The notes under the pieces are model-generated. The model was not told where the DNA came from, did no database searches, and was given only the letters and a program-made list of their open reading frames with translations. Shown here in pieces: positions 5,091 to 6,447 of a stretch of DNA of 6,447 nucleotides. How positions within the stretch are numbered: position 1 is the stretch's first letter; each line of letters starts with the position of its first letter. This DNA comes from Thalassarchaeum sp002495735 (GTDB lineage: Archaea > Thermoplasmatota > Poseidoniia > Poseidoniales > Thalassarchaeaceae): assembly GCA_937911265.1 (NCBI GenBank), contig CALDRG010000086.1, forward strand, positions 1-6,447. The letters are read 5' to 3'. Both the position numbers and the translations under genes were made by a program.

Positions 5091-6356
5091 ATGTGCCCCC
5101 CTCCGTCGGCCGTGGAGGAGCAAGACACCCAATCTACCAGAGACATTTCTGCGCTGAAGATTTTGTCAATCATTGTCGGTGTGTGCATAGTTCTAGCAGG
5201 CCTTGGGGGGGCGGTTATCTACTTCGGTGTCAAGGGTCTTGTGGAAACATCAGAAGAAGAGGTGAAGGAGGCTTTTGAGAACAGCGGACCTGTATCCTGG
5301 CCCACTCCTACCAATGTTGTTGACGATATAGAGACTCTAGCAGATTTCGGTTACCGCAAGATCGATACTGTGGCCCACGCGAATGCAGGGGATTTCATCC
5401 AGTTCAGATTTGAGGATTTGGGCTACGAGGTAGAGGTTCAGAATTTCACTACTGAGTTGTGCGACGATTGCCGTAACTACATCGCCACGATAGAGGGTGA
5501 GGACCCGAATTCTTGGATTGTTGTAGGCGGTCACTACGATGCTATATGCTATAGTCAGCAAATCATCATCGGCATAGAGTATCCTGGGTGCACCTCAGAG
5601 GGAGCATACGATGACGCCACTGGGGCAGCATCCGTACTCGAGCTCGCCAGACTGATGATGGAGTGGCAATCAATAGCAGAGGCCGAGGATTGGGAGCAGT
5701 GGGGCATAGATGCGAAGCCCAAGCACACGTGGAAATTCGCAGTATGGGACTACGAGGAGTGGCAGGGTAGCGGTTCCCCGGAGGGTGCCGGATACGGTAG
5801 CGAGACCTTTGTCACTACACTGCCTGAAGGCGTCGAGATCGCCACTTACATCAATCTCGACATGTATGGTCTGAATTGGCCAGTCGAGACTCAGTTGGCA
5901 AGTCAGTTAAGCGGTTGTGACGAGGATTTCTTCCACCTATACTTGTTCACTTCTCCAGTAGACGATTGGTCGTACTACGAGGACAGGGGGGTGAATATCA
6001 CCGACGAGATGCGCGAGCAGGCCGTGGCGCTTCAGGACAGGCTGGGAGTTGTACTGTACGAGCATCTTGAGTACCCTACGGAGTGGGTCATGGTGCTCGA
6101 CGATACCAAGGGCAACTCGGATCACTACAATTTCATCTCGCGCGGCTGGCCGGCCACTTGGTTACGTGGTATGCACGAGTTCCTACAGGAGGAGGACGAC
6201 ACCTGCGAGCAATCCCCCAAGCACGCGCCTACTGACAGAGTCGATGTCCTGTACAGTCTTGCAGGCGGTCGCGAAGGCCTTGAGGCAGGAATGCAAACAG
6301 GGCTCAATGCTCTGACCTTGCTGATGTGGTTCGACATTACAGAAAATTTGGCGTGA
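5091..6356 (+). CDS. Membrane-anchored M28-family zinc aminopeptidase
   Basis: A 421-residue exopeptidase-like protein with one N-terminal membrane helix (about 23-47) that should place the catalytic domain outside the cell. All expected dinuclear-zinc residues of family M28 are visible: H148 in VVGGHYD, bridging D174 in GAYDDATGA, general base and ligand E222/E223 in WDYEEWQGS, D257 in INLDMYG, and H345 in NSDHYNF. Compared with secreted M28 enzymes there are insertions between H148 and D174 (with C153 and C167, possible disulfide) and an acidic, Trp-rich one between D174 and E222. CDDC at 124-127 is a second close Cys pair. The frame starts at ATG 5091, 32 bases after the tRNA; GTG 5112 is an alternative that would remove the odd MCPPPSA beginning. 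Substrate is not predictable. A secreted peptidase suits a protein-degrading planktonic heterotroph. Confidence 0.92.
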   Translation: MCPPPSAVEEQDTQSTRDISALKILSIIVGVCIVLAGLGGAVIYFGVKGLVETSEEEVKEAFENSGPVSWPTPTNVVDDIETLADFGYRKIDTVAHANAGDFIQFRFEDLGYEVEVQNFTTELCDDCRNYIATIEGEDPNSWIVVGGHYDAICYSQQIIIGIEYPGCTSEGAYDDATGAASVLELARLMMEWQSIAEAEDWEQWGIDAKPKHTWKFAVWDYEEWQGSGSPEGAGYGSETFVTTLPEGVEIATYINLDMYGLNWPVETQLASQLSGCDEDFFHLYLFTSPVDDWSYYEDRGVNITDEMREQAVALQDRLGVVLYEHLEYPTEWVMVLDDTKGNSDHYNFISRGWPATWLRGMHEFLQEEDDTCEQSPKHAPTDRVDVLYSLAGGREGLEAGMQTGLNALTLLMWFDITENLA

Positions 6357-6372
6357 CCTATGCCGCCCCATT

Positions 6373-6380
6373 CTTCATAA
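6373..6380 (+). promoter_or_regulatory. TATA-like element for the partial gene at 6405
   Basis: CTTCATAAG around 6373-6380 is centred about 28 bases before ATG 6405, the spacing expected for a leaderless archaeal transcript. The match to the TATA consensus is moderate. Confidence 0.4.
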
Positions 6381-6404
6381 GTGCCTCAGAGTGGCCACCG
6401 AATA

Positions 6405-6447
6405 ATGACAAGAGCGTATGCCTTGATTGCAAGCCTACTATTGATTG
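6405..6447 (+). CDS. Start of a probable secreted or membrane protein (truncated by window edge)
   Basis: Only 14 codons are visible, reading MTRAYALIASLLLI. An early Arg followed by an unbroken hydrophobic run is typical of a signal peptide or first membrane helix. The ATG lies 48 bases after the M28 peptidase stop on the same strand and one TATA spacing after 6373-6380. The product cannot be named from this fragment, and a short chance ORF is not excluded. Confidence 0.5.
   Translation, partial: MTRAYALIASLLLI

Noticed and set aside
4581..5188. Two minus-strand ORFs reading GTGFEPAKHY-like peptides
   Set aside because: They are antisense translations of the two tRNA-Leu genes. The repeated peptide exists only because the tRNAs are near-identical; this is a known source of false database proteins.
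6049..6371. Overlapping ORFs on both strands in the 3' part of the M28 gene
   Set aside because: The M28 frame carries the conserved SDH zinc-ligand motif here, so the others are shadows.

Overview
The window looks like chromosomal DNA from a marine Group II euryarchaeon (Poseidoniales, MGII) or a close relative. This is inferred from content, not from a search. The evidence is a Gar1-type H/ACA ribonucleoprotein gene, TATA boxes 23-28 bases ahead of start codons with almost no leader, no obvious Shine-Dalgarno sites, a secreted acidic N-glycosylation-rich surface protein with a C-terminal membrane anchor, and a gpsA-type glycerol-3-phosphate dehydrogenase. Base composition and gene density look uniform, and I see no mobile element, CRISPR array or phage gene.

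Layout. On the minus strand, 2492-444 encodes a 682-residue cell-surface protein. Three bases after its stop, a second minus-strand gene (440 to the window edge) encodes a partial Gar1-like protein: a Gar1 core, an Arg/Gly-rich tail, then the start of a RanBP2-type zinc finger. A 54-bp divergent intergenic region (2493-2548) carries a palindromic TATA box and a 16-bp inverted repeat resembling an iron-repressor operator. It drives the surface protein leftward and an FTR1-family iron permease (2549-3433) rightward. FTR1 converges on a 75-residue winged-helix protein (3657-3430, minus), and their stop codons share the tetranucleotide CTAG. Upstream of that gene on the same strand is gpsA (4711-3704). 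Two tandem tRNA-Leu genes follow on the plus strand (UAG at 4813-4897, CAG at 4974-5058), then a membrane-anchored M28-family zinc peptidase (5091-6356). The window ends in the first codons of a probable secreted protein (6405 onward).

How the genes may work together. FTR1 and the divergent surface protein probably share one control point. If the inverted repeat binds a DtxR-type metal regulator, both would be iron-responsive. The GpsA enzyme makes sn-glycerol-3-phosphate and so touches the question of lipid stereochemistry in MGII archaea. The M28 peptidase and the surface protein fit a protein-degrading planktonic heterotroph. The most unusual item is the Gar1-like gene, because archaeal Gar1 normally lacks both a Gly/Arg-rich tail and a zinc finger. 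It begins just past the window-edge surface gene and is missing from simple ORF calls because it runs off the window.
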